DNA from: an uncultured Lachnospiraceae bacterium
GTDB taxonomy: Bacteria; Bacillota; Clostridia; Lachnospirales; Lachnospiraceae
Direction: 5' to 3'
DNA: 44,348 bases
NCBI GenBank assembly: GCA_947628045.1
Contig: CANQYP010000003.1
Location: forward strand, 1 to 44,348
Position 1 is the first letter of the stretch; the number at the start of each line of letters is the position of its first letter. Below are positions 25,651 to 37,800 of the stretch, in pieces. The position numbers and the translations under genes are program-made. The notes beneath the pieces are model-generated. The model did not search any database. It was not told the DNA's origin and saw only the letters and a list, made by a program, of their open reading frames with translations.

Positions 25651-25940
25651 AAGAAAAGATACTGGAGGGTACATATGGCATTCCGATGAGCTATGAGTTC
25701 AAGGAGGCGACGGAAAGGATGTGTAATTTATCAGATCTGGTAGAGGAACGTGGAATAGAGAAGGGGCTTGAGCAGGGCGTCAAGCAAGGCATCGAGCGTG
25801 GCACTGACCTGGTAAACCGACTTATCGTTAGTCTGTCCCGTGACAGACGATTTGATGACCTGGCGCGATCCGCCTCTGATCCCGCTTATCAGGAAAAGCT
25901 GATGAAGGAGTACGGGATCCTGCCCACTGGAGAAAACTGA
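25651..25940 (+). pseudogene. Truncated duplicate of the PDDEXK_2 gene (C-terminal third)
   Basis: From AAGAAAAGATACTGGAGGGT onward this repeats the last part of the intact copy and stays in frame to a matching stop (ILPTGEN). The nuclease core is absent. It has only two of the glycine-spaced repeat blocks. An 84-codon frame begins at the ATG at 25686, but without its own ribosome binding site expression is doubtful. Confidence 0.8.
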
Positions 25941-25977
25941 TTCATGAAACGTTGAAACAACGCAACGCTGAAGTAGG

Positions 25978-26006
25978 GGCGGCAGAAAGGATATGTAATT
26001 TATCAG
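25978..26006 (+). pseudogene. Tiny PDDEXK_2 remnant
   Basis: About 29 bases encode a variant of the AERMCNLSD segment found in all copies (here AERICNLSG), with unrelated sequence on both sides. It marks another duplication followed by deletion. Confidence 0.6.
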
Positions 26007-26100
26007 GTAAGGAATCTAAGGAAAACAACGAAATATATTTATATTGTTATTGCTTAATATTATATGGTTATACGCAGAATCAAACAAAGGAGCAGGAGCA

Positions 26101-27129
26101 TGAAGGAAACTTATCTCAGGAGGTCTCTCGATTCTGCAAATGATAAGGCGAAGTATGACGAGAATGTAAAGACACTTCTCAGCGACAAGACGATTTTGTC
26201 GTGGATATTGAAATACTCCGCGGAAGAGTACAGGGAATGCAGCATAGATGAGATCCGTGCCTGCATTGAGGGAACCCCACAGGTGGCGGATATCTCCGTC
26301 ATGCCGGGGAGCACACGGTTAGACAAAGTCCTTGGGATGAATACGGAGGACGAAGTGCCGAACGAGGGAAGGATCACATTCGACATTATCTTCTATGCGC
26401 TCCACCCGGGCACCGGTGAGCGTACGCAGATCTTTGTCAATGTGGAGGGGCAGAAGAACGGCAGCCCGGGCTACGATCTGGTCCCGAGAGGGGTGTTCTA
26501 CTGCGCGCATGATCTCCTCGCAGATGGATGTGGTGACCACCGCGGAAGATTACGCGGTGAGGAAGGTATACTCCATCTGGATCTGTATGGAAGAAGGGCG
26601 GAACGCGAACACGATCCGGGAATACAGGATCCAGCCGCGGGACATTTACGGAAAGTACACGGGCAGGGAACGGTACGACCTGCTGTCGGTGGTGATGGTG
26701 CGGCTCCCGAAGGACGAGAATGCGACCGCGGGGAATCCGCTGCACAAGCTGCTGACGACACTCCTCAGCAGCAGGACAGCACCGAAGAAGAAAGAAAAGA
26801 TACTGGAAGGTACATACGGCATTCCGATGAGCTATGAGTTGAAGGAGGCGGCGGAGAGAATGTGTAATTTATCAGATCTGGTAGAGGAACGTGGAATAGA
26901 GAAGGGGCTTGAGCGTGGTATCCAGCAAGGACTTGAGCGCGGTATCCAGCAAGGACTTGAGCAGGGCGTCAAGCAAGGCATCGAGCGTGGCACTGACCTT
27001 GTAAACCAGCTTATTGTCAGCCTGTCCCGTGACAGACGGTTCGACGACTTGGCGCGATCCGCCTCCGATCCCGCTTATCAGGAAAAGCTGATGAAGGAGT
27101 ACGGGATCCTGCCCGCCGGAGAAAACTGA
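26101..27129 (+). pseudogene. Second PDDEXK_2 copy, frameshifted
   Basis: This copy is nearly identical to the intact gene but has lost two bases in an alternating GC run: TACTGCGCGCGCATG near 25013-25027 is TACTGCGCGCATG near 26499-26511. The frame is lost inside the conserved helix after the E-x-Q motif and resumes only if two bases are restored. Upstream, the ATG at 26101 and AGGAGCAGGAGC are intact. Its C-terminal repeat tract has an extra GIQQGLER block. Substitutions are mostly silent, so the damage looks recent. A read error in the GC run is possible. Confidence 0.8.
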
Positions 27130-27188
27130 TTCACGACCCCTGAATTTTTCCCTTATTTTCGCACATGAACAGTCGCTGAGGCTCTGTG

Positions 27189-27213
27189 CAGCCCCGGCGG
27201 CTGTATTTTATTT
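27189..27213 (+). terminator. Terminator after the PDDEXK_2 array
   Basis: CAGCC (27189-27193), loop CCGGC, GGCTG (27199-27203), then TATTTTATTT. A short but GC-rich hairpin. Confidence 0.5.
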
Positions 27214-27269
27214 CAAAGAATTTTGCAAAAGGGGCGAAAAAAACAAAAAAACTTCTTGACGAAATAATT

Positions 27270-27294
27270 TGCGAAAGAGTTCGCATGTTATACT
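27270..27294 (+). promoter_or_regulatory. Extended -10 promoter with overlapping palindrome
   Basis: TGCGAA (27270-27275), AGAG, TTCGCA (27280-27285) is a perfect 6-4-6 palindrome directly before TGTTATACT, an extended -10 with TATACT at 27289-27294. No good -35 sits at 17 bases; TTGACG at 27256-27261 is too far. The palindrome lies where an activator or repressor would act, 62 bases before the secreted-protein gene. Confidence 0.5.
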
Positions 27295-27355
27295 CAAATC
27301 AACAAAGACGAAAACGATTTCGAACATAGATAGCAAATAAAAGGAGGGCAACAAA

Positions 27356-28099
27356 ATGATGAAGGCGAACCTGAAGAAAATGATCCTTGCAGCAGCGATG
27401 GCAGCATTCATGGTAAGCGCTCCGGCGATGGCGGAAGAAGCAGAAGAAGAGTTCATCATTGAGGAGTCCTTTGAAGAGGCGGACGAGATCGCAGCAGAGA
27501 CAGCGGCACCGGCAGTTGAGATCGAGGTTCTCGGATTCGAGACGATCGCGGTGGCAGAGGTTCCGACCGAGGTAGCTCAGGCAGCAGAGGTAGCCGAGAC
27601 CGAGGCAAACGCAGTGGCAGAGGAGACCGAGGCGATCGAGACTGAGGCAGCCCAGACCGAGGCAATCGAGACGGAAGCAGCTGAGACCGAGACGACCGAG
27701 ACTGAGGCAGTTGAGACTGAGGCAGCAGAGGCACAGACCTTCACATACGAGAACGACGAAGTGGTCATCACCGCACAGGCGAACCTTCCGGAGAACGCAC
27801 AGATCGAAGTTCGGAAGCTTGAGGAAGGCAGCGAGGAGTACGAGGCAGCGAAGCAGATCGCAGCAGAGAGCACCGAGGCAGCCGAGGACGCACAGTACAG
27901 TTTCTACGATGTGACCTTCACGGTAGACGGCGAGGAAGTTACGGACGAGGCAGCGACGATCCAGATTCAGTTCAAGACAGTTCAGATCGGGACGGCAGAT
28001 GTACAGAGCATTCTGAAGATCGACGAGAACGGTGCAAGCGACGTGACAGCCGAGACCGAGGCGGGCAGCAACATGAGTTCTGTAAACTTCACGATCTAA
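27356..28099 (+). CDS. Secreted T/E/A-rich protein related to the giant adhesin N-terminus
   Basis: A 247-residue protein with a signal peptide (MKKMILAAAMAAFMVSAPAMA, probable cut after AMA). A low-complexity acidic region follows (about residues 25-128, repeats such as TEAIETEAAQ), then a C-terminal domain of about 115 residues. That domain (FTYENDEVVITAQANLPENA, then FYDVTFTVDGEEVTDEA) resembles the segment after the T/E stalk of the giant protein downstream (YTYEDAEKIVTAV, RYDIRFEYEGKEI). No sorting signal or membrane anchor is seen, so it may be released or held by a partner. GGAGGG precedes ATGATG. A strong terminator closes the gene. Confidence 0.75.
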   Translation: MMKANLKKMILAAAMAAFMVSAPAMAEEAEEEFIIEESFEEADEIAAETAAPAVEIEVLGFETIAVAEVPTEVAQAAEVAETEANAVAEETEAIETEAAQTEAIETEAAETETTETEAVETEAAEAQTFTYENDEVVITAQANLPENAQIEVRKLEEGSEEYEAAKQIAAESTEAAEDAQYSFYDVTFTVDGEEVTDEAATIQIQFKTVQIGTADVQSILKIDENGASDVTAETEAGSNMSSVNFTI

Positions 28100-28124
28100 G
28101 AAAGAGTTAAACGAAGAAGTCAGT

Positions 28125-28154
28125 CAGGGGTTACGGAAAGTAACCCCTGTTTTT
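28125..28154 (+). terminator. Strong rho-independent terminator
   Basis: CAGGGGTTAC (28125-28134) pairs perfectly with GTAACCCCTG (28140-28149) around GGAAA, followed by five T. A textbook terminator for the secreted-protein gene. Confidence 0.92.
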
Positions 28155-28417
28155 GAAAGAAGGTATCGCTGGAGCAAATCGCGGCAAAGGACAGCGATAG
28201 CTCAAACAGCCCCGACGCAGGAGTGACAGAGAAAATCGGTGAAAATGATCGCGCGGCAGGAAAATAGAAAAGCAACCGAAAAATTGGCATATCTAAAGTA
28301 GGCAAAATAAAAACGGGTGGCTCAGGCAGCCCGGGCAAAGATTCATAGATGACTCTGAAAATATTTTGAATTTTTTTTCAATAAGCACGTTTTTGTTACC
28401 AAAATGTGACCGGCGTG
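28155..28417 (+). other. Intergenic stretch without a recognised gene
   Basis: No convincing coding frame. TATCGCTG (28164-28171) and CAGCGATA (28192-28199) form an 8-base inverted repeat around 20 bases, and an A/T-rich TTGAATTTTTTTTCAA lies near 28368-28383. I looked for riboswitch signatures and found none. Confidence 0.5.
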
Positions 28418-28446
28418 TTGTATAATTGTGTTATCATTTTTATACT
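28418..28446 (+). promoter_or_regulatory. Promoter for the small protein and giant adhesin genes
   Basis: TTGTAT at 28418-28423, a 17-base spacer and TATACT at 28441-28446, 50 bases before the GTG start at 28496. A TATAAT at 28421-28426 could be a second -10. Confidence 0.5.
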
Positions 28447-28495
28447 ATGGGAAAAGTCTGCACATGGCGCGGCTTATTGAGGAGGAATTACATCT

Positions 28496-28765
28496 GTGAA
28501 GAAGCAAATGTTCATATTAGAAGTTAACGATACACAGGACCATAGCTGGCAAGGACAGCTGAAGTGGATCCAGGGGGACAGCAAGCAGAGCTTTCGGAGC
28601 GTGATCGAGCTGCTGCGCCTGATCGATTCAGCTGTAGGGGAAGAGGAGGACGCCGCCCAGAGTTCCGCTGGCGCGCAGGGCGATCTGCCCCCGGAATGGG
28701 AAGGCGCGACTCCAGGCGACATGACAGATCCGGACGTTCAAGACGAGGGAGTTCCGGACGACTGA
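28496..28765 (+). CDS. Small conserved-looking protein upstream of the giant adhesin
   Basis: An 89-residue protein starting with GTG after a strong GAGGAGG. The first half is a compact unit: FILEVNDTQDHSWQGQLKWI, then QSFRSVIELLRLIDSAV. The second half is acidic and probably disordered (ending DVQDEGVPDD). The WQG..W plus FRS..EL..L(I/M)DSA pattern recalls small proteins I have seen beside large surface or secretion genes of Clostridia, but I cannot name a function. It lacks a signal peptide. It shares a probable transcript with the giant gene, whose start is 126 bases after its stop. No terminator lies between. Confidence 0.65.
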   Translation: MKKQMFILEVNDTQDHSWQGQLKWIQGDSKQSFRSVIELLRLIDSAVGEEEDAAQSSAGAQGDLPPEWEGATPGDMTDPDVQDEGVPDD

Positions 28766-28891
28766 CCCGATACAACCGGAGACAGATTCCGGACCATATG
28801 AATATAGATAGATTACAGTAACTGACAACAAGACCGAGGCAGGGAATGCCGGTTCCAAAACCAAAAACCAAGAAACGGAAAGGGGAACATC

Positions 28892-31800
28892 ATGAAGAAG
28901 ACAAATCGTTTAAGCAGACTGCTGGCTATGCTGTTGGCGCTCGCTATGCTCGTCAATTCTCAGGGAATGACGTCGATGGCAGCGGTGATCGGCGGCATCA
29001 CGGGCAACAAGAGGCAGACAGAGGCTCCGCAGACGGAGACCGAGCCTGCCACGGAGGCGGTTGCTCAGACCGAGAGCGAAACCGAGCTCGAGAGCGAATC
29101 GGACGGCATGACGCCCGCCGAGACGGAGACCGCGACCGAGAAGGCGACGGAGACAGCGACAGAAACTGTGACGGAAGTCCCGACTGAGGCGCCAACCGAG
29201 GCGGTTACAGAAACTCTGGTCGAGGCAGTGACGGAAGTTTCGACCGAGGCTCCGACTGAGGCTGTGACCGAGGTTCCGACGGAAACCCCGACCGAGGCAG
29301 TGACAGAGGCTCCGACTGAGGCTGTGACGGAAACTGTCACGGAGGCAGAGACCGAGGTCGAGACAGAGACCGAAACGCTTGTCGAGGACGAAGAGCCGAC
29401 AGGCATCTATACATATGAAGATGCAGAGAAGATCGTGACAGCAGTCGTGTCTGACCCGACGGCGTTCCCGGAGGGCACTGTCCTCGTGGCGGAGACCCTG
29501 GAAGTGACCGCGCAGGATGTAGCAGCAGCGGAGGCAGAGCTTGAGGAAGGACGTCAGCTTGCGAAGGTTCTTCGTTATGATATCCGTTTTGAATATGAAG
29601 GAAAAGAGATCGAACCGCCCGAAGGTGTGACGGTGGATGTCAGCATTGCGTTCCAAAATGCAGTGGATCTGGGTGTATCAGATTCGGAGACAGATGATCT
29701 GGGAATGAAAGTGACCCATGAGAAAGACAACGGTGAAGTAGAAGAAGTAGCAGCGGATGCATCCATCTCTGAAGACGGGACAATGAATGAGGTTCAGTTT
29801 GCCGCGGACAGTTTTTCAGAGTTTACAATTACAATTGATACCGCAGAGGAAGTTATTAATATCTCCATGAGTGATGTTAGCTCAGATACGTCAGGAGATT
29901 TTTATCTGTGTGTATCGGATCGCTCCAATAATTTTATTCTTAAACATGTCGTTGTAGAAAAAGGGCAGATTGAAGGCACAGCAAACAATGTGATCAGAAT
30001 TGATAAATTATATGATCAAAATGGTAAAGAAGAAAGAAGTTTGTCTTCAGATGTAACGTATACGATTGGGCTGTATTTAGACTTAAAGGGTGATAATCCC
30101 CCTGAGAACTGGCAATATGGTAATATAGGGGCGAATTTAACTGCCATAAAGCAGGGCGATATAATTTTGAATAAATATAAGGTGTTGAATATCCCAGAAG
30201 TGATCACGGGGGAAAATGCCACAATAAAATTAGAGGAATTTGGTAAATATGATTTATCAAAGGGTCAGATACAGGATCTTCTTGATGATGCGATGAAATT
30301 TGGCGTTTTTGCGTATAAGTATCATCAGACTTCCGATATGGAGGCTACCATTGCAGCTTGCTATGGCACAAGTAGTGGAAAGCATGACTACAATTTTGAT
30401 AGAAATTGGCAGAATGAAGATACAAACAATAAAATAACAATTACAAAGACGTTTTATGATGAAAATAAGCACTTGCTTTCAGGCATAGATGTAACCATTG
30501 AACTATATCGGGTAGTAAATGGGGCTGAAGAATATGTGGGCAAAATAACGAAAACAACAGAAAATGGTGTGGCAAAATTTGAGTTTTGTTATGGCAATAA
30601 GGACGATATTGGAGCCGGATACCTTCTGAGTGGAGAGTATAATTATTATGAAGTGATTCAGGGGCAGAAAATAGAAGGGACCAACGGCACCTTTACGCTG
30701 ACGAAGGATGGTAAGACGCATAATGGTTATGCGATTTATGAAAAAGGAAACACCGAAGATGAAAACAATCAAGATGGAAACAAAGGTCTGATAATCGAGG
30801 ATAATGGAATTAACAATTACTCATATTTCGATCATATGGATCAGGATTTGTTTGATTCCCCGAGGGCGAAGAGCTATGTGGTGTTAGATGATGACTGGAG
30901 TAAGTTTACGAATCATTTGACTCTAGATGCGGATGGAACGAAAGGAACCAATAGTAATGGTGCGATTTATGTTAAATCTGGCAAGCATGGATTTTCGGAT
31001 ATAAATTTTTCGGATTATTTTAATGAAGAGAATCCGTTGGATAGTACGAAGTCATTATATGTTGCATCTCAAAAGATTGCTTATTTGGAAAATAATGATG
31101 GTGTTGTGGTTTACAATATCAAACCCAAAGAAAGTGATGGACTCATTGAGAATTATTACTTTGATTCCAAAGATGGTAAGTATATTGTTGTTAATGTAGA
31201 CACATCAGGCAGAGAAAATATTACTCTCAGCGAATTTTATATTGATGATCATGAGAAGAAAGTAAGTGCCGCATTCCCGATAGCGGATAAAGACGCTAAT
31301 ATTTTATGGAACTTCTATGATTATACGAAAGATAGGCCGTTCAGTGGAACGTTAAACACAAAGGGTGAAGTGACAGGTATTGTGCTCGCACCGGCGGCTA
31401 AAGCGCAGAATAACGGCACATTAGGTGGCAGACTGATTGTGTACGAAATGTTGGGGAATGATAACGAAGTACATGAGACTATGCCATATGCAAAGGCTAC
31501 TGAGTTAGAACGCTCTGTTGTCAACTATCTCGGTAAGCAGGAAGAGGCGCCTGTCTCCCTCAAGTTCACCGGCAATAAGGCTGTCGAAAATGATATTTAT
31601 GAAGATAGTGAGACGGAGGAGGTCTACCAGTTCAAGCTTGAACTTGTAAAGAAATCAAGCGACAAGTGGATTACTGTGGTCGATCCCAATGTTACCATTG
31701 GGGATAATGGGATATTCTGGCGTGGCAAGGGGTATTTTGAGACTCCAAGTGTTACGTTTACAGAAGAGGGCACGTACTATTTTAGGGTAAGAGAGATACC

Positions 31801-34800
31801 GGGCAGCGATGACGGGATGGAGTACTCTGGCGATTGGTATCTCGTTAAGGTAGAGGTTGAGAAGGAGCATGGCAAACTTGAGATTGACGAAGTTAAGGTG
31901 CGGAAAAACGGTCAGGGACAAAAATTTGAAAGTGACAAACACGCGAAGGACAACAAGTATCTTCTGACGAACAATGCAGTAACCTTCACGAACACGCGCA
32001 AATTCGGCGAACTCACTGTTGAGAAGGCGGTAGTGGTGCCGGAGGGCGTGACTGTGCCTAGTGACACCACATATACGGTGTATGTAAAGGCGGGTGAAGG
32101 AACCACTGTAAATTGGGATAAGGTTCTGGAAAAGAATTCTGGCTTTGGGCATGGTATTGGGAAAACCGAGGATGGTATTTCCTTCTGGATGCAAGCGAAT
32201 GAGTCGCTCACATTGAAAGGGCTGCCGCTGGGCACGTACAGTGTGACAGAGTATGCCACTGACAGCAAGGGTAATTCTGCATTCAAGGCGACCTATGAAT
32301 ATAAGGTCGGAGAAACAGAGACTGATAAGATCGAAATCGAGAAGAAGGATGGCGCGATTACAAATCCGACCGTTACGATCACAAATACCTACGCGGCGAA
32401 GGGCAGCGTGCAGTTTGGCGGCACGAAGGCTCTGCTTGGCGCGCAGGAAAATAAGCCTGCTGAAGAACAGTTTATTTTCAGAATTTATCAGGTGAATGGA
32501 TTGGATATTGGTGTGTCCCAGAATGTTATTGATGGGGCGATGCCGGGGAATGTGTCAAATGACGCAGACGGTAATTTCAAGTTCGATGCAATCCAGCTTG
32601 ACAAGGCGGGAGATTATTACTTCGTTATTAAAGAAGTTGTGCCTTCGTCGAAGGATTCAAGCATTGAGTATGATGCTGCTGAGTATAAGGTCAGGGTTCA
32701 TGTAGATCTGAATGCTGAGAGGACGGCATATGTGGTGACGGGTGTCTGGATGACAACCGGCGAATGGGCAGACATAACGGCGGATATAACAGATACTACT
32801 CCGGCGGGGAAAGTGGACGCTGGCGCGGACGGCGTTTACAGAATTCCGGGCGTTGCTTTCACGAATAAGAAAAAGGGCAGTCTGGAGGTCACCAAGACCG
32901 TAGTGGGTGCGGCTGCGCCGACGGGCGAGACGTACACGATTGAAGTGACGAATCCTGCATTGACGTCTGATGACTGGACGGCGATTCAGGTAAGCGATTC
33001 GAGCATCAGCCTGCTTGGGGATGTGGGCGCTTACAATGGTGTGACATTTACGCTGACGGCGAGTGGGAGTATAACGCTTATGAACCTCCCGGCGGGTACT
33101 TACACTGTCGCTGAGACGACTTCCGGGGATACTTTCACGACGACTGTGAATGATACGGATGGCAAATCAGCTACGGTAGTTCTGGCAGCGGGCGGTACGG
33201 CAGAGGCAGAGGTTGTCAACACCTATGCTGATGAGACGTCGATACAGTTTGGCGGCACGAAGACGGTAGAGGTACTGGGCGCGGAGGAAGGAGCCACCGC
33301 ACCGAAGACGACATTTACCTTTAACCTGTATGAGTGTGATGCGAACTGGAATAAACTGGAGCCAGCGAAACCGCTCCAGCAGAAGTCTGTGACGGCGGAC
33401 GGCAGTGAGAAAACGCCGGTTCTGTTCAATTTTGATCCGATTCAGTATACGGAAGCGAAGACTTACTACTACCTGGTTGACGAGCAGGTGGTCGACGTCA
33501 ATGGATTTGTTTCGAATACACAGGCATATCGTGTGACGGTAAATGTGGAGTCCGAGAAGGAAGACGGCAAGCCTGTCCTTACTGCCACGAAGACGGTGGA
33601 AGTGAAGGGCGCGGACGATATGTGGTCTGCTTTCACGGGTAATACCTTTGACTTCAAGAATACCTATAAGTATGGCAAACTCACTGTCACGAAGTCCGTG
33701 ACGACGGCGGATGCGGGAACAGGCAAGACCGAGCCGCCGGTAGAGAAGGTTTATACAATTTATGTTGCACGCGAGGGCGGGCTGAATGACATTGGCGGTG
33801 TGAAGGTAACGATCGATGGGGAGACGAAATCTGCAACGATCGAGAATGGAAAGATTGTCTTCATGCTGAGAGCGGATCAGAGCGCAGAGCTTACGCATCT
33901 TCCGCTCGGCACCTACACGGTGACAGAGAAAACGGACGACGGGGAGGCGTTCCTTGCTACCTATAAGGTAAACGGTGGCGACACTGAAAGTGCGCAAGTG
34001 ACCTTTGACGTGGATGATACGGAAACGGAACTCTCTGCGCGGGTTGACGTAATTAACACTTACCCGGCATGGGTGGACACATCCTTCAAGGGCACGAAAG
34101 CGCTGGCAAATGGGGATATTTCGGAATTTGCAGGAAAGTTCAAATTCCAGATTGCGCTGACAAACGTTGAGGGTGAAGGTGTAACTAATGTGGACGCAGT
34201 GTTCGCGGAAAATGCGGATAGCGCCACGAATGACGAGACCGGCAACTTTGCATTCGGACCGGTGACGTTCAAGAAGGCGGGCACATACACGTTCACTGTC
34301 ACAGAGACGAGCACAAGTAACGATGAGGATCTCAAGGACAAGAATATCGATGTTGACAGCAAGTCCTATCAGGTGGTAGTGACTGTCATCTGGGATGAGG
34401 ATGCGAACGCTTATCAGGTGACGAGTGTCAAGTATCTGGAGCAGAATGATGACGGCTGGACAGAGATGTCAGAACCGGCTGTGCAGGAGGATGGGGATGC
34501 GTATGTCCTTCCGTCGTACACGCTGAATGATGAGAACGGCACGCACACCGCGACCTTCATCAACAAGGTGACGAAGGGCAGCCTGAAGATTAAGAAGGTG
34601 GTGGAGCCGGAGACTGTTACGGGGCACTTCTATTTCCTGGTGAGCCGGGAGCAGGCAGACGGAACGATCGCTTACTATAAGGAGGACGGCACACCGGTTG
34701 TCGAGGAGGATAAGCGGCTTGCGCGTCTGGAGGTGATCTATCCGGATGAAGACGAGGATCCCGCCACAGCCAAGACTTCTGTCACAGTCGAGAATCTGGA

Positions 34801-37800
34801 ACCGGGCACATACACCGTGACCGAGGTTGATGAGTATTGCCAGCCGGTGGCAGATGACACGCACTTCCCATATCAGGTGACGGTTGAGGGCGACGGAATC
34901 GTGAAGGCGGGTCAGACTGTCGAAGTGACGGTTACGAACGAAGAGGTCAAGGGCGAGATTGAGGTCACGAAGACCGTTGTTAACGCGCCAGAGAAGGATA
35001 CTACCAAATTCTATGTGGGTCTGTTTACAAAGGACGGCGAGGACTTTGTGCCGGTCAAGAAGAACAACGAGCCGTATGTCCTCACTATCGAGAAAACGGG
35101 TGAAGAGTATCGGACGGTTAAATTTGAAGATCTCGTACCGGGCGAGTACTATGTGTTTGAGACCGATAAAGAAGGCAATTGCCTGGAGAATGGGGCTATT
35201 TTCGGCAACTATGTCGTGACCAAGAATGGCGATAAGGTCGACCTTACGACAAAAACAGCCGCAGCTGGGAATGCGGTCAAGGTCGGACTGGAAAACACCT
35301 ATTACAGCACCAGCCTGAAACTGAAAGGTCATAAGGTCGCTGAGAATATCAAGTCTGGAGAGACGTACAAATTCCAGCTGTTCCAGCTTAAGGATGCTGA
35401 CGACGATAGCAGTGAGGGTACACAGGTTGCGAAAGGGGATTATACGACTGTGGAAGGGGTGACGGATAACTCCTTTGATATCACAGACCTTGCGTCGCAC
35501 CTTACCTATCAGCTTGAAGATCTGGGCGAAAGCGGAGAGGCAACCTTCTACTATCTGCTGAAGGAGCTCAAGGAGATTGGAGATCCTGAGAATGTCAGTG
35601 AAGATGGGACTCTCTACTACGACGAGAGCGAAGAAGTATACTACGACCTGAGCGAGAAACGTCTTGAAGTGAAGGTTGGGCTCAAGCGTGAGGACGGCAA
35701 GATCAAGGGCATCGAGATCAAGTCTGTCAAGGTGATTGACGTAAACGATGATGTCATTGAAGAAATCAAAGAGATCACTGCAGTCAATGGGGTTTACGAC
35801 CTTGGCGAGAATGGCACATTCACGAACTTCAAGGCGGGCAGGGCGCATATTGCGATCCCGGTTCAGAAGAAGATCGTAGGACCGTACAAATATGACGGGG
35901 AGAATGACAAGACGTTCACGTTTACCTTGACACCGACAGAGGGTACAACTGCCTACGATGAGGACGGCGCACCGTTTACGGGAGATACCGTCACGTTCAA
36001 TGCCAGTGAAATTACGGCAGGGACGTCGGAAGAGCTTGCGGATGCAGCTCTGGAGCGGTTTAAGAACATCTACTTCTCCAAAGAGGGAACATATAAGTTT
36101 ACGCTGAAAGAGGAGACGCTTGATACTGCAGATGGTTTCAAGATCGATGAAAGCACATACACGATCACGGTGGTGGTCGAGCTTGACGCTGATACGCGCG
36201 ATCTGAAGGTGACGTCTGCGACCTGGCAGAAGGATGGCGTTGAGGAGAGCGAGAGCAGCGGGAAGAACGAGAGCGGCAACCTGCTGACTCAGCCTGCGAT
36301 CGGACCGACCTTTGTGAACACCTACAGTGTGACGGAGACGTCGACAGAGCTTGGCGTTAAGAAGATCGTCGAATCGGCTGTCACGATCCCTGCGCGCACG
36401 TTCAAATTTGAACTGACGAGCGCAGACAACAAAGCCAGCTACAAGACGGGTGAAAAGGAACAGTCGTATAATGACACAGTCACGCTTACAGTCGCACCGG
36501 GCGGGACAGAGTTTACCGGCAACTTCTCGGAGATTCATTTCGATGCGGCAGGAGAGTATCTCTACACGCTGAAGGAGACGCAGGAGTCGGCGTCGGGCTG
36601 GACTATGGATCCGTCCGAGTATGAGATCAGGATTACCGTAGCCGATGCCAAGGGCAAGCTGGAGGTAACGAAGAAGGAGTACAGGAAGACAGCGCCGGAA
36701 ACGGAAAAGGTTGAAACGTTTATAGAATTTACAGATAAGATTCCGGTAAGTTTCACGAACAATTACGACGTGACAAAGACAGATGTGACGCTGAATGTTG
36801 CGAAGGCGATTAACGGTCCGTGGCCGAAAGGTCTCGAGAGAGAGTTTACCTTCACGTTGAAGGCGGTTGGGGCGTCTGTGGAGGGCGGCTATACGTTAGC
36901 GGAAGGACAGGAACTGCCGAAGTCTGTGACCGTTGAGGGCGTGGAGACGAAGTCCTTCCCGGCGATCAGTTTCCAGAAACCGGGCACGTACTATTTCGAG
37001 CTCGATGAGACGGTAAAGACGGGCGCTCTCTACAATGGTTACGGCTGGGATAAGAAGACCCGCCGGATCAAGGTGGAAGTCAAGGACATAGGCGGAAAGC
37101 TTGAGGCAAGCGTTTCCTCCAGAGTGCTTGAAGAGGGAGCTGCCGCTGCCGGGGCTGATGGGGATACAGGGTATACGGCTCTGGAGAACCCGTACACGGT
37201 GACATTCACCAACACATACACCGAAAAAGGGACAGAGTATCAGTTCGGCGTTGAGAAGAAGATTGAAGGACTTCCGGAGGGGGCGACTGTCCAGAGAGCT
37301 TTCACGTTCACGGTAGAGCCGATTGTCGGTGAAGGTGAGGAAGTGGATCACGGTTATCTGGCACACAAGGACGATCAGTTCCTGAATGAGATCACTGCAG
37401 ACTGGTCTGATTCGGTCACAGTGACGGGCGCGGGGACTGCGCAGTTCCCGACGATCTACTACGATCATGAGGGCACGTATCTGTACCGCGTCACAGAGAA
37501 GGAGTTTGGTCAAAACGAGGCGGCAGGTTACACGAGAGATGAGAACGTGTATGTCGTGGCTGTGACCGTGGAGAGAGACATGGACAACAACTCTCTGAAG
37601 GCAAGCGCTGAGTATGCGTTGGAGGGCAGTACAGATTGGCAGCCGCTTGACGGTGAGACGCTGAATGTTGTCTTTACCAATACCTATGAGGCTGCGCCTA
37701 CCGAGCTGCGCATACCGGTGAAGAAGTTCACCAAGGGCATCAGCGATGAGAAGGCAAAAGGGAAGACCTTTACATTCGGTCTTTTCGATGGGAACAATAA

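Noticed and set aside
28155-28417. Possible riboswitch (cyclic-di-GMP type) before the adhesin operon
   Set aside because: GGCTCAGGCAGCC and nearby words are suggestive, but the conserved core of the GEMM motifs is absent and the promoter lies downstream of it.
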